Part shown: positions 31,038 through 42,190 of the stretch, in pieces | How positions within the stretch are numbered: position 1 is the first letter of the stretch | Layout of the letters: each line of letters starts with the position of its first letter | Source of the DNA: Cyclaneusma minus | Taxonomy: Eukaryota; Ascomycota; Leotiomycetes; Marthamycetales; Marthamycetaceae | Direction: 5' to 3' | Assembly (NCBI GenBank): GCA_037179335.1 | Contig: JAKZHN010000034.1 | Span: forward strand, 62,001-126,000 | DNA: 64,000 nucleotides | The notes under the pieces: generated by a model | Database searches by the model: none | What the model saw: only the letters and a program-made list of their open reading frames with translations | What the model was told of the DNA's origin: nothing | Translations under genes and position numbers: made by a program

Positions 31038-33347
31038 ATGTCTTCCAAACACAAGCAGGAGAAGCCTCACGAGAAGCATCCGAAATTCGGTCACTTACCC
31101 TTGTCTACCAGTGGCCCTCTTGAATGTGCTTTGACTGTAAGATATCGTCAATTTTTACTCCAACTATCAGGTTTGATACTAACCCATTCCTAGGGCACCG
31201 CTCTTCTCAGTACCCCCTTCTTCAACAAGGGATCTGCTTTCTCATCCGAAGAACGAGAGACATTTCACTTGACGGGCTTGCTTCCCCAGAGTGTGGACAC
31301 TCTGGATCAGCAAGTCCGTCGTGCTTATGAGCAATACAGCAGCCGATCCGACCCTCTCGCCAAGAACACATTCATGACTTCTATGAAAAACCAGGATGAG
31401 GTCCTCTATTTCAGAGTAAGTCCTGTTTGTCCCTACTAGTTCCAGAATGAAGTAATACTATGCTACGATCCTGTGAGGGCTCGGAGAATACGTGCTCTTC
31501 GAATTTCGCCTGCTAACAGTCTTCAAAGTTGATTCAAGAGCACCTGAAGGAAATGTTCAGCGTCATCTACACCCCCACCGAAGGAGATGCTATCCAGAAC
31601 TACTCCCGTCTCTTCCGCAAGCCCGAGGGCTGTTTCTTGAACATCATGGACCAAGGTCGGATCGAACACGATCTCTCCCAATGGGGCCAACCTGAAGACA
31701 TCGACTACATCGTCGTGACCGGTAAATAAAGCACCGCCCTTCCTGAGTGTAGGGCTCGACTAACAACAGATAGATGGAGAGGAGATTCTCGGTAAGATCT
31801 GATGACCTGATCTTTGATTGACTGGCTACTAATTATCGAAATCAGGAATCGGCGACCAGGGAGTAGGTGGCATTCTAATCTCCGTCGCCAAACTGGTCAT
31901 CACTACTCTATGCGCTGGAATCCATCCGAACCGCACCCTGGCGGTAGTTCTCGATTGCGGCACTGACAACGAAGAACTGCTCAACGATGACTTGTACCTT
32001 GGTTTGAGAAAGCCTCGGGTGCGTAGTGAGGAGTACGACAAGTTCGTGGACAAGTTCGTTCAGTCTGCTCGAAAGCTGTATCCACGTGCCTACATCCACT
32101 TCGAAGATTTCGGTCTTCCCAACGGTATGTTCACGTTACAGGGACTGGAATTGTGGAAGATAAATCGCTAACGAAATGTTATAGCACGACGAATCCTCGA
32201 CAAGTACCGTCCAAACATTGCTTGTTTCAACGACGATGTACAGGGTACTGGGGCAGTAACTCTAGCTGCCGTAATGGCCGGTCTGCAAATCTCCAAGCTG
32301 AAGTTGCAGGACATGCGTATGGTAATTTTCGGATCCGGCACAGCTGGTAAGTCTATTGTCTCGCTAATGATATTTCTGCTGGTGCACCATCTCTATAAGC
32401 GTGTTCTAACCATCAGTCTCCAGGTACCGGTATTGCAGACCAGGTTCGAGATGCCATTGCAGCAGACGCCAACAAATCGAAGGAAGAAGCCGCTAAGCAA
32501 ATCTGGTGACTTATCACCCCTCCCCCTTCCCCGTTTCCAAAGCACTAAGCCCTACTAACACACACTTAGGTGTGTCGACAAGCCCGGCATCCTCCTCAAA
32601 TCCCACGGCGACAAACTAACCACCGCTCAAGTACCCTTTGCTCGCCAAGATGACGAGTGGAAAGACAAAGACCACACCGACCTCCTCTCGGTGATCAAAG
32701 AAGTGAAGCCACATGTCTTAATCGGCACGTCGACGAAGCCAAAGGCATTTACGGAAGAAATAATCCGCGAAATGGCAAAACACGTCGAACGCCCCATGAT
32801 CTTCCCCCTCTCCAACCCCACGCGCCTCCACGAAGCCGACCCCCACGACATCAATGAATGGACATCGGGCAAAGCTTTAATAGCCACCGGTTCCCCATTC
32901 CCTCCAGTCAAGAATCCCGACGATGGCAAAGAACACGATGTAGCAGAATGCAACAACAGCACCTGCTTCCCCGGCATCGGTCTCGGCTGCGTAATCTCCC
33001 GCACGCGCCTGCTATCCGACAAAATGCTAGTCGCAGCCGTCAAAGCACTAGCCGCACAGTCACCGGCGCTGAAAGATGAAACCAAAGGATTACTGCCCGA
33101 TGTGGAGGATGTGAGGGAGATTAGTGTGAAGATTGCTACGGCGGTGGTGCGACAGGCTGTGGAGGAGGGGTTGGCGCAGGAAAAGGGGATTCCGGAACTT
33201 ACGGAGAATGAGGAGGAGTTGGAGGAGTGGATTAGGGAACAGATGTGGGATGCGGTTTATAGGCCGTTGAAGCGGATTGATGTGGATGATGCGAGTAGGG
33301 GGGCGAAGGGGGAGATGGGGATTGCTGTTGAGCCGAAGGAGCTTTAG
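31038..33347 (+). CDS. Malic enzyme
   Basis: A 610-residue malate dehydrogenase (decarboxylating), converting malate to pyruvate and CO2 with reduction of NAD(P). Eight exons: 31038-31136, 31194-31415, 31529-31721, 31774-31791, 31846-32124, 32185-32346, 32424-32505 and 32570-33347; all GT-AG and in phase. Exon 4 is only 18 nt. Motifs include SVIYTPTEGDA (substrate side), the metal/substrate segment DCGTDNEELLNDDLYLGLRKPR, FNDDVQGTGAVTLA, the nucleotide loop VIFGSGTAGTG, PLSNPT and STCFPGIGLG. No targeting peptide is visible at the N terminus (MSSKHKQEKPHEKHPK is basic but hydrophilic), so the enzyme is probably cytosolic. Cofactor preference cannot be told from sequence by eye. A charged C-terminal tail (ENEEELEEW) extends the usual length slightly. 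Confidence 0.93.
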
Positions 33348-34508
33348 GGTTCTTGGGCCGGAGGGGGAAGTAGAAGTGGTGGGGAGGGGGAAAGGGGGTG
33401 GTTTGGGAAGAGCGCCTTGGTACACTATGATTTTAATGCCAACCTGTAGCCCATCAGAAGCTCAACCTCGAGAGCTATTCAACGCACCCAGAACGATTGA
33501 AAACGGACGTGAAATGCGGTAGTTATGCCGCCATATCATCTTTGGGGGAAGGGTAGTCCAGCGGGCACCGCGCGAACTCGTCGATGTGCAACAAATTCTC
33601 CAAACCTAGCCCAAAGTCAGCTGATTTCCGTATCTGTCGTAAGTTGGAAATTTCTGTCGTGCATGAAAAGTCCTGTCGATTCCTGTATTTACAGTGGCGA
33701 GAGCCGAGACTAGGTGCCGACAGGCCTCGCGATATGCAACAGGACTTTTGTTCACGACAGAGGCGTCCTCTTAGCACGCTAGCAAATTTCCCGCTCAACC
33801 GATTTTCTTTGTTTAGGACGCTATATATGTACTCCTTTGTAAAAAAATCGGTTTTGTCGCACATCGATGCGCAAAACACAAAAATACAAATCACACACCA
33901 ATAGATGCCAAATTTTGCGTAGATTACAATGGCGTTGGTTTCATTGCTATAACTGGTCTGTGGGGCTTACAATGACAGAAAATGTGTTTTTGCGTTTTGG
34001 GAATGGGTGTAGCTGAAATTGTTTTTGGTAGTTGGAAGTTGGAAAGTGAGGTAGCTATGGCAAAAGGGGCTGGAGAAAGGAGCTAGGACAGATAGAGGGT
34101 TGCTTTCTCAACGTGCGAGCTGTTTGTTGACTGTTGTTGGTAAAGGGAAATTTCTTAGGCTAGGTAACTATAGTGAGCGCGGAGCTGACAAACTTTCGAT
34201 TTCTAGCTAGCTGCTAGCCATCTTATACCTCAGAGCATAGGCACGTTCCGGAGACCTAGCAGTTGGGCCTAAGAGGAAAACTGACAAGAGAAGAGGAGGG
34301 GCTAGTAAGCCATGTGCAACGGGTACAAGCTCTACAAGCAACTCCACCGTCAACGTCAATTTACCAAGCATGAGGTTCATGAAAAACTTGCATAGAAAAA
34401 AAAGGAATATGATTTTCTCTCCATCACAATACAATCTGCCATGGTATCAAACAAATGCTCTCCTCCCCGCTCCTCCTCGCTCCCGAAGACTGACACACAC
34501 ATCCCCCC
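33348..34508. other. Gene-free stretch with a repeat cluster
   Basis: 1.16 kb between the convergent malic enzyme and ZW10-like genes. Contains the third, more decayed repeat cluster (33569-33867) and AT-rich unique sequence. No gene seen. Confidence 0.45.
33569..33867. repeat. Dispersed repeat cluster C
   Basis: An inverted copy at 33569-33596 (complement reads TTTGTTGCACATCGACGAGT) and a plus-strand copy at 33852-33867 (TTTTGTCGCACATCGA) flank weaker partial copies (ATGCAACAGGACTTTTG near 33740). A further partial inverted match, GTGCAACGGGTAC, lies near 34312. More diverged than clusters A and B. Confidence 0.5.
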
Positions 34509-37344
34509 TCACAAAACCCCCGCCTTCGGATGCGAATTCGCGCGAATCCTATTAATCGTCTCCCGCGTCCTCGCATTCATCTCAAAGCTCAACCGCACCA
34601 AATCCACCACCTCCTCGGCCCCGAAATACAAACTCAACTCGCTCTCCTCCCAAAGATACCTCACATCATTCAAATTACTCTGCAGAATCTCCGACAAAAA
34701 CCGAAGTTTCAGCCAGCTTGGTACGTAATGTGCCGTCATTGGAATCGGCTCGGCGTTTTCTGCAGTAGCTGCGGGTGTGAAGAGATCATCGAGCGAAACG
34801 ACGCGAGAGATTAGAGAGGCGATGTGGTAAGCACTGTCGGCGCCGAGTGAGGGAAGATCGGAGACGTCCAGGATGATTTTATTGGCGATGGTGGAGATGA
34901 GGCTGCCGATGGCCTGCGACCAGGCGGAGGGGGGGAGGATGGGTTGCCATTCGGCCGCCACGGCGCGGATGCGGGAGATGACGGTGTCGATTGCTAGATC
35001 AATATCGGCGGGGTCTTGATCTTCTTGGTTGAGGAAGTTTTGAGATCCTGGGAGTTTGTTAGTTCGGACATCTATCATAGCATTTCAAGTGTAGTGACGT
35101 AAAAGATGAGCTAAGGGTGAAGGTAAGGTTGAAGGGAACTTACCGCCTAGAAAATCACCTAGGATTATGCGTTGCGTGTTCATTTCATTAGCATAGCCCC
35201 TTTTGGCAAAGCTTTCGAGCACTTTGATGTCATTTTCTAGGTTGATTCGTCCTTTCGCTTTCAGAGTGAGGTCGGGTGATTCTTTCAGTTGTGTGGAATA
35301 CTCGGCTAGTTTTTCGGCGAGCCACATGGCGTCGTTGTAAAGATACATATTACCGCCTGCTTTGCGGACGTAATGGTAGGGGGAGACGGATCGATATAGG
35401 GCCAATACGAGAGTAGGAAGACCGAATAATCCGGCAGATGCTGGTGCTATGGGATTCTTTTCGTGCTCGGGATTTGTTAGGGTTGCAGCGTCTTCGAAGA
35501 TTGACTTGATGATCTTGAGTACGGGTTCGGGCATGGAGGAGATGGCGTATTTCTCGGTCAGGGTGATTTCTCTGACGCTTTCGCGGCGTGGTTGAGTGGG
35601 GCTGATGATGCTGTCACGGCGCGTTTGTGTTGGACTTAGAGAGAGACGGTGGGGGGTACCATTGGAGACACCGTTGGAGACACCGTTGGAAACACCGTTG
35701 GAAACACCATTGGAGACACCGTTCGAGGTTCTGCCATTAGTGACAGGTGATTGCGGAGACTGCGGAGGCTCGTCCGCCGTAGCATCATCGTCATTCCATC
35801 CCCACGCCTCGGCTACATCATCATCGTCATTCTTAGGAGGCTCTGTAGAGTCTTCAGGCCCGTTGTCATCCCAAGCATCGAAATCATCCTCTGTTATCTG
35901 CGGAAGTTTCGACGGACTGCCGTGTTTCGATGGACTGTTGTCTCCATTCGTGTGCGCAGGCTCCTCTCCATCATCTGACCAAGCAGCATCCCAGTCGTTA
36001 CCCCAATCCTTCTGGGTATCGGCAGCAATATGCTTGCTTTCATTCTTAGATATCTTCTGAGTTTCTGTCCGCAAAGCAGTTTGGTCAGGCCCAAGTCCCA
36101 ATGCAATCTGCCCACGAGTCCAGTCAAGAGAATTTTCCCTTTGCTTCGCCAACCACAATTTAGGCGCGCTAGATACCCATAAATCAAGCTCCCCGGCTCC
36201 GTGCCACTGCAACTGATCAATTTTCTTTGCTAGACCGCGTGCTAAAGCCAAGCATTCTTGGAAATCTGGAATAGCGTCCAATGAAGTCGGGATTGCCAAG
36301 TCGAGCCATGAGGTCCGGATTTGGTCAATCATACTGGGTATGAGGAGGCCAGAGAGCGGTATGGAAAGCTCCTGGGGTAGGTGAGATGCCAAGTACGAGA
36401 TGATTACATCAATGTCTGCAAACAGGGATTTGATGCTTCGATCTGTAGGTTGTTCGGCAACACGGAGAGTGTTCTCGACCACTGTAAACTGTAACGGCGA
36501 CTCTGCCTCTATGTCAAGCCGAGGACGAATCACAGCCTTATTGAGGTCCTTCGCAAGCTGTTCTAGGCGATCTTCAGACTCCTTAAGCGCCCTCACAACT
36601 GTGATCGCATCGCTCAAGGTCATACCAGCGAGCTCGGCGTCCTTCATGATAGTGACGGATTTCTCTTCCGCCTCGATATTGATAAACGAGTCCCAGATAG
36701 CGTTGAAGGCCTGGCGTAAATAGTTTTTGATATCATGCGCTCTCTTGGAGAGCAAGCCAACGGCTCTTGAGGTTTCGTAGTTCGGCATTTTGAAGATAAC
36801 ACTCCAGGCTTGCTCCAGAATGTTGAGTGCGTGTAGAATTCGGTTCTCCACGCCCGCTTGCTCGGCTTGCTCCAGCAATTCTTTGGCTCGCTTCATGCTC
36901 TTGAGAGCTTTGCCGACTTGGGCATTATAGCTGATCTCCCTCAACAGGAACTCGACATGCTCCTCGGCGTTTTCGGGAGACTTATGGGGACTCTTCGCAG
37001 CTTCCGCTTGCCGAACGATGTCTCTCGCCAGCGATCTCGACTTGTCGATGTCATTCTGTAAGCTCTGGGCGTGCTTGATCCAGGAATCGACATCTGGGGC
37101 ATTTTCGCGGCTAATAAATCGGACTTCGGTCTAAGCATTGCTGTCAGCCTTTTCATCTCAAGTACAAGCGTTTTATTCTGCGGATTTCTACCTCGACTTC
37201 TGACTTGGCCGACTTCAAAGCTGCGAGAGCTCCGTCGAGCGATGCTGCGTGGAGATCCGCGGACACGACATCTTCCTCTGGAAATGCGCGATCTCTCGAG
37301 AAGTCGACCAAAGCCTTTCCCAGCTTCTCTGCAGACGCCGCCAT
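34509..37344 (-). CDS. ZW10/Dsl1-family tethering protein
   Basis: An 892-residue protein in three exons: 37192-37344, 35144-37130 and 34509-35047, all in phase. The mostly helical N-terminal half (DIDKSRSLARDIVRQAEAAKS, LHALNILEQAWSVIFKMPNYE) and the C-terminal helical domain (MWLAEKLAEY, KVLESFAKRGYANEMNTQRIIL, SELSLYFGAEEVVDLVRLSFE) match fungal ZW10 orthologues. ZW10 and yeast Dsl1 form the Dsl1/NRZ complex, which captures COPI vesicles at the ER for Golgi-to-ER return. Between the halves (about residues 425-490) is an acidic, tryptophan-studded loop (WGNDWDAAWSDD, FDAWDD, AWGWNDDD). In yeast Dsl1 such W/acidic motifs bind coatomer subunits, so the loop is the likely COPI lasso; this is inference. 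A SNGV repeat follows directly. Confidence 0.88.
35658..35729 (-). repeat. 12-bp minisatellite coding for SNGV repeats
   Basis: Six head-to-tail 12-bp units (ACCGTTGGAGAC and one- to three-base variants on the plus strand) lie in frame inside the ZW10-like gene and encode a run of SNGV. Being a multiple of three, copy-number change would not break the frame. Confidence 0.9.
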
Positions 37345-38775
37345 GGTGCAAGGTACAGTTCGCTATCCACGGTATGGTATTACTTGGTTGAAGCTGCACC
37401 ACTGTGCGTGTCAAACGTCGACTTTAGGCTCATTTCACGCCAACGAGTGATGCAAACGTAAGTATTTGGGGCTACTAGCGACGATGCTGAGCAAGAAGTG
37501 TGGAGATATTCATCGGCTGCCTACCAGCTGTCGTGCACTTGTCAGTTTCAATGTCAGATTTCAGTGGCACTTTCTGCCTTGGAAGCTAGGACCAAGTCAG
37601 CCTTGCCGACGAGGCTGCAGCCGAGGCGAGCTTAATTCCGATAAATTCATCCCCAACTTCCCTCCCTAAGCCAATTCGAGTCACTCCTAGAGTAATGATT
37701 TGTTTCTCAACCAGCTTCTATTGCTTCAACGTATTCAATTCAAGGATCGGTGAGGTTCGTTGCAATCATCATAGACAATTCTGATAATCAACAGAAGAAT
37801 TTGTACGGCGAGAGAGTCGGGGTAAAGCGAAGCTACAAATCCACATAGGGGCTTTCAAATATAAGTTTTAAAATTTAATTGCTTCGCTGATTTGAAATCC
37901 AAAAATCTGAGAAGTACCATTCACGGTCATTCTTGGTCAAATCAATAGGAACAAGCAAGCACAACCCAGGATCAGCTTCCGAATTCCTTCCTAAAGAAGT
38001 AGCCGCCGCTTAGCGTATCGCGATTGGCGCCGTGGCGGGGCAAGAGGTAAGGGAATTTGCAGCTTCAATGCTTATGTTCTTTCGTACTCTCCAAAAGCAC
38101 CATCACCTCCTATCTCTCACTCGGCCTCCCAAGAACGACAATCATACTTGTTCTCGGGCGTCAAAATCTTAGCTCTTGAAAGTACGAGCATACTTTCAGT
38201 TGCCCCCTGTTGACTGGCTTCTACCCCGCCACATTCTGCAAGGCTGAGACTAGGACTCGAGTCTATTTGAAGGTATGTTTGCCAATGGCTTTTCTTCCGC
38301 TCTCTTTCTTGTTTGTTTCTCCTTTTTAAGCGGATTGTCATCGAGCAAACAGTGTTCCTCAAGATCATATCCGCCACGGTCAATGGCTTGAAGCGAGCAG
38401 CACCGGCCCGTGATAGCCAGGGCCCGAAGCTGCTTTTATGCCTGCCAGCCTTGCAATCCTCGCTATCCATATCATGGCGATGGCATGTGGCCTGCGACAA
38501 TGGATGCCCCAAATTCATTTCTTTTTGCTTGTCGTGCTTATGACTTGGCATGAAAAGTCGGTAGCCTGCTGCCTGTCACACCGTCACTTCTCTATCTTGT
38601 CCTACCTCACACGATGAAACAGCAGCTTCAACATATTTCCTCGCTGAAGTACCTGCGAGCAGTTTTCGCGAACGGGCAAACACATAGAAACACATGACTG
38701 ACCGCTCTCAGGTCTATATATCCTGACTTCCCAGCCAGTCCTCTCAGTGGCCTCGACGGCAACCTGAACGTCAAG
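37345..38775. promoter_or_regulatory. Shared intergenic region of the ZW10-like and M16 protease genes
   Basis: 1.43 kb between divergent starts. TATATA at 38715-38720 lies about 55 bp before the protease ATG and may be its TATA box. AT-rich around 37850-37900. Short frames at 38117-38551 show no domain. Nothing else seen. Confidence 0.4.
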
Positions 38776-41700
38776 ATGCCTTCCGCGAAGCAGCCACCGG
38801 CATTCAGGACTATCCAACAGTTCAAGCCAGACTACGCTCCGGTGACTATCACTCAGTATGTCTCCGAACGTACTGGTATGCAAGTGGTTACCGTCGATCA
38901 GAAAGGTCCCAAGGTCAATGGCTACTTCACGCTCGCTACCGAGATATTCGACGACTCGGGCTCGCCTCATACGTTAGAGCACTTGTGCTTCATGGGCTCC
39001 AAAAGCTACAAGTACAAAGGCGTGCTTGACAAGCTTGCAACTCGGGCCTACTCGAACACCAATGCTTGGACTGCCACTGACCATACCGCTTACACCCTGG
39101 ACAGTGCAGGTTGGGATGGCTTTGCACAGATTTTGCCAGTCTATCTGGAACACGTTCTTCTTCCAACCATCACAGACGAAGCTTGTGCCACGGAAGTATG
39201 GCATATCGACGGCGAAGGAAATGATGCCGGAGTAGTCTACTCGGAAATGCAAGGAGTTCAGAACACAGGCAGCGAGTTGATGGCACTGGAAGCCAAACGA
39301 CTACTCTATCCAAAGGATGTGGGCTTCCGCTACGAAACCGGTGGAATGATGGAGCAACTCAGAACACTGACACCGCAACGTATTCGCGAATTCCACAAGG
39401 AGATGTACCAGCCAAGAAACCTCTGCTTGGTCATTACAGGAGAGGTGCAGACCGATGACTTGCTACGGATTCTGACTGAGTTTGAGGATGGTATCATAGA
39501 CGAAGTCCCTTCGCCAGATACTCCATTCAGGAGACCTTGGGTGGAATCAGCTCAACCAAAACCCCTTGAAAAGTCGGTTCTCGCAACAGTCGAATTCCCT
39601 GAAGAGGACGAAGAGACTGGGGACATCTTGGTCGGATTTCTGGGTCCTGACTGCAACGACAATGTGCAATCCGCAGCTATGAACGTCTTACTAACATACT
39701 TGGCCGGCTCTTCAGTCTCTATTCTCGAAAATGTCATGGTTGAGAAGGAACATCTTTGCAGCGCAGTCTCATTCTGGTGGGAAGCTCGACCTGACACCGC
39801 CATATGGCTTTCACCGTCTAGTGTGGCAACAGAGAAGTTACATGATGTTGAGAAACGTCTTTTCGAACTTCTCAACGAAGTTGCTTCGAAGCCACTTGAC
39901 ATGAAGTACATGTCGGACTGCGTCAAACGCGAACTTCGAACCATCAAACACGATGCCGAAACGAGCACCCAGAGCTTCCCAACTTCGATAATCACGGACT
40001 TCTTATTCGGCAAGAGGGATGGTTCCACGCTACGCGACCTCGCGACCACAGAGGAATACGACGTATTGGCCAAATGGAGCGAGGAGGATTGGAGATCTTA
40101 CTTGCGAAAGTGGCTAGTGGATGCTCACCACGTCTCCATTATTGGAGTACCCTCAAAGAAGTTGGCTGAGAAGATGAAGGCTGAAGAAGTCAATCGGCTT
40201 GCTGAAAGACGAAACGCTCTTGGTGAAGAAGGGCTCAAAAAGCTTGCCGAGAAGTTACAGCACGCGAAAGACAAGAACGACGCCGAGATTCCAAAAGGCT
40301 TGCTTGAGCAATGGCCCATCCCAGGAGTGGATTCCGTACACTTCATTGAGACAGGCACTGCCCGCTCCGGACTGGCCCGGCGTCTTGGAGTTTCAGACAG
40401 CAAATGCCAACAGATCATCGACGCCGAGAAGGATCTTGGATTGTTTATACAATTCGAAGACATACCCTCAAACTTTGTGCAAATTCAACTATTGATCAGC
40501 ACAGCAAATGTACCTGTGGAGCACCGGCCTCTCGTCCTCCTATTCTCGCAGCTACTCTTCGATAGTCCAATTATGCGGGATGGCAAGAGAATCGAATTTG
40601 AACAGGTTGTCACGGAGCTTGAACGGGACACTGTTAGCTACGAAATGAGCAATTCGAATGTTCTTGGTGATCCTGAAGACCTGGTCATCAAGTTTGAGGT
40701 TGAGCCTGAGAAGTACGGGAGAGCGATCGAGTGGATTACTGAGATAATCTCTAACTGCATATTTGACCCTGAGAGACTGAAGGTATGTGTTATGATTCTT
40801 CAGTATCTCGTATCTGGCTTGGTCCATGACGTTGTTCGATCTTGATCATTCTGGACTCAGTGCACGCGGGTCTGACCGCTGACTGCGATAACTTTAACCC
40901 CAAATCGATAGAGTTCATGATCGTCTCGTCAATCAGTTTCGGGGGCCAAGTTTGACTCCTAAGTTTCTGTTCTTCTCTGGGAAATGGCGTCCCTCGTGGA
41001 AATACCAACTAACTTTTCCATAATAGGCGTCCATTGTCCGCATACTCGCAGATATCCCACAAGACAAGCGCGAAGGCAGCACAATGCTCACCGATGTAGT
41101 CAAAAGCCTCCATTTCGCCGATGAATCCTTCTCCAAAGCCCGCAACACCCTCGTCCGAGGCGTCTACATGAAGCGTCTCAAAAAGCTTCTAGCCACTGAA
41201 CCCCAAACCGTCATCTCCTGGCTTGAGCTAATCTCTAAGTCTCTATTCGTCGCCGAGAACCTCCGCGTCCTCGTCGTAGCCGACGTTTCCAAACTCCAGT
41301 CTCCAGTCGCCGCCTGGAACGTGCTCCTCAACAAGCTCCCCTCCAGCTCGTTCTCTGAAATTGCGCCAATCGTACGTGTGTCCGACCGTGTCAACGAAGA
41401 TGGCAAAATCCCTGGAAACATCGGCACCACTATCGTCGCCATCCCCGCCATTGACTCCTCCTACCTCATGGGCATCGCGCGTGGCCCCACCTCCTTCTCC
41501 CATCCCTCCTTCCCCGCCCTCGTCGTTGCCACTGCGTTTCTCGACGCGGTTGAAGGCCCCATGTGGACCGCAGTGCGTGGCACCGGTCTAGCCTACGGCA
41601 CGTCCTTTTCGCGCGACGTTGACGGCGGCTTCATGCGCTTCAAAGTCTACCGTTCGCCCGATGCGTTCAAAGCCTTCATGGCTGCCAAGACGGTATTGCT

Positions 41701-42190
41701 GGAATATATTGAGGGAAAACGGGTATTTGAGAAGAGCGCGCTCGAGGGTGCGATCAGCAGTATTGTGGTCGACATGGCAGACGAGCAGCCGACCATAGCG
41801 AGAGCGGCGCAGATGAGTTTCATGATGACGGTTGTAAGAGGTCTGGATAAGGGATGGAATGCGGAGTTGTTGAGGAAGGTGAGGGAGGTGGGAGTTGCTG
41901 AGATTAAGCAGGTTATGGAGGAGTGGCTGTTGCCGATCTTTACGCCGGGGAAGGCGAATTTGGTCGTCACTTGTGCGCGGGTGATGGTTGAGGGGCTGGA
42001 GAAGGGCTTCAGCGGCCAGGGATTCAAGGTTGCTTTGGAGGCGCTGAGTGACTTTGAGTCGGACTATGGCCTGGGGGAAAGCCAGGGTGACACGGGGGAT
42101 GGGGAATCGGGGAGTGATGAATCGGAGGAGGATGATGACGATGATGAGGAGACGCCAAGCGAGATGTCAGTTGATGATAGTGACGATTAG
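38776..42190 (+). CDS. M16-family zinc metalloprotease (insulinase/presequence-protease type)
   Basis: A 1056-residue protease in two exons (38776-40782 and 41027-42190) joined in phase across a 244-nt intron. The inverted zinc motif HTLEH (His65, Glu68, His69) is intact and the third ligand is likely Glu157 in VVYSEMQG. The four-domain M16 layout is visible: an N-terminal catalytic half, a charged linker around 470-510 (AERRNALGEEGLKKLAEKLQHAKDK), and an inactive C-terminal half (LAYGTSFSRDVDGGF). The protein resembles the uncharacterised cytosolic M16C enzymes of fungi (fission yeast C3H1.02c type) rather than mitochondrial Cym1: there is no targeting peptide. The last 35 residues are a strongly acidic D/E/S tail (ESEEDDDDDEETPSE). 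Substrates unknown. Confidence 0.9.
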
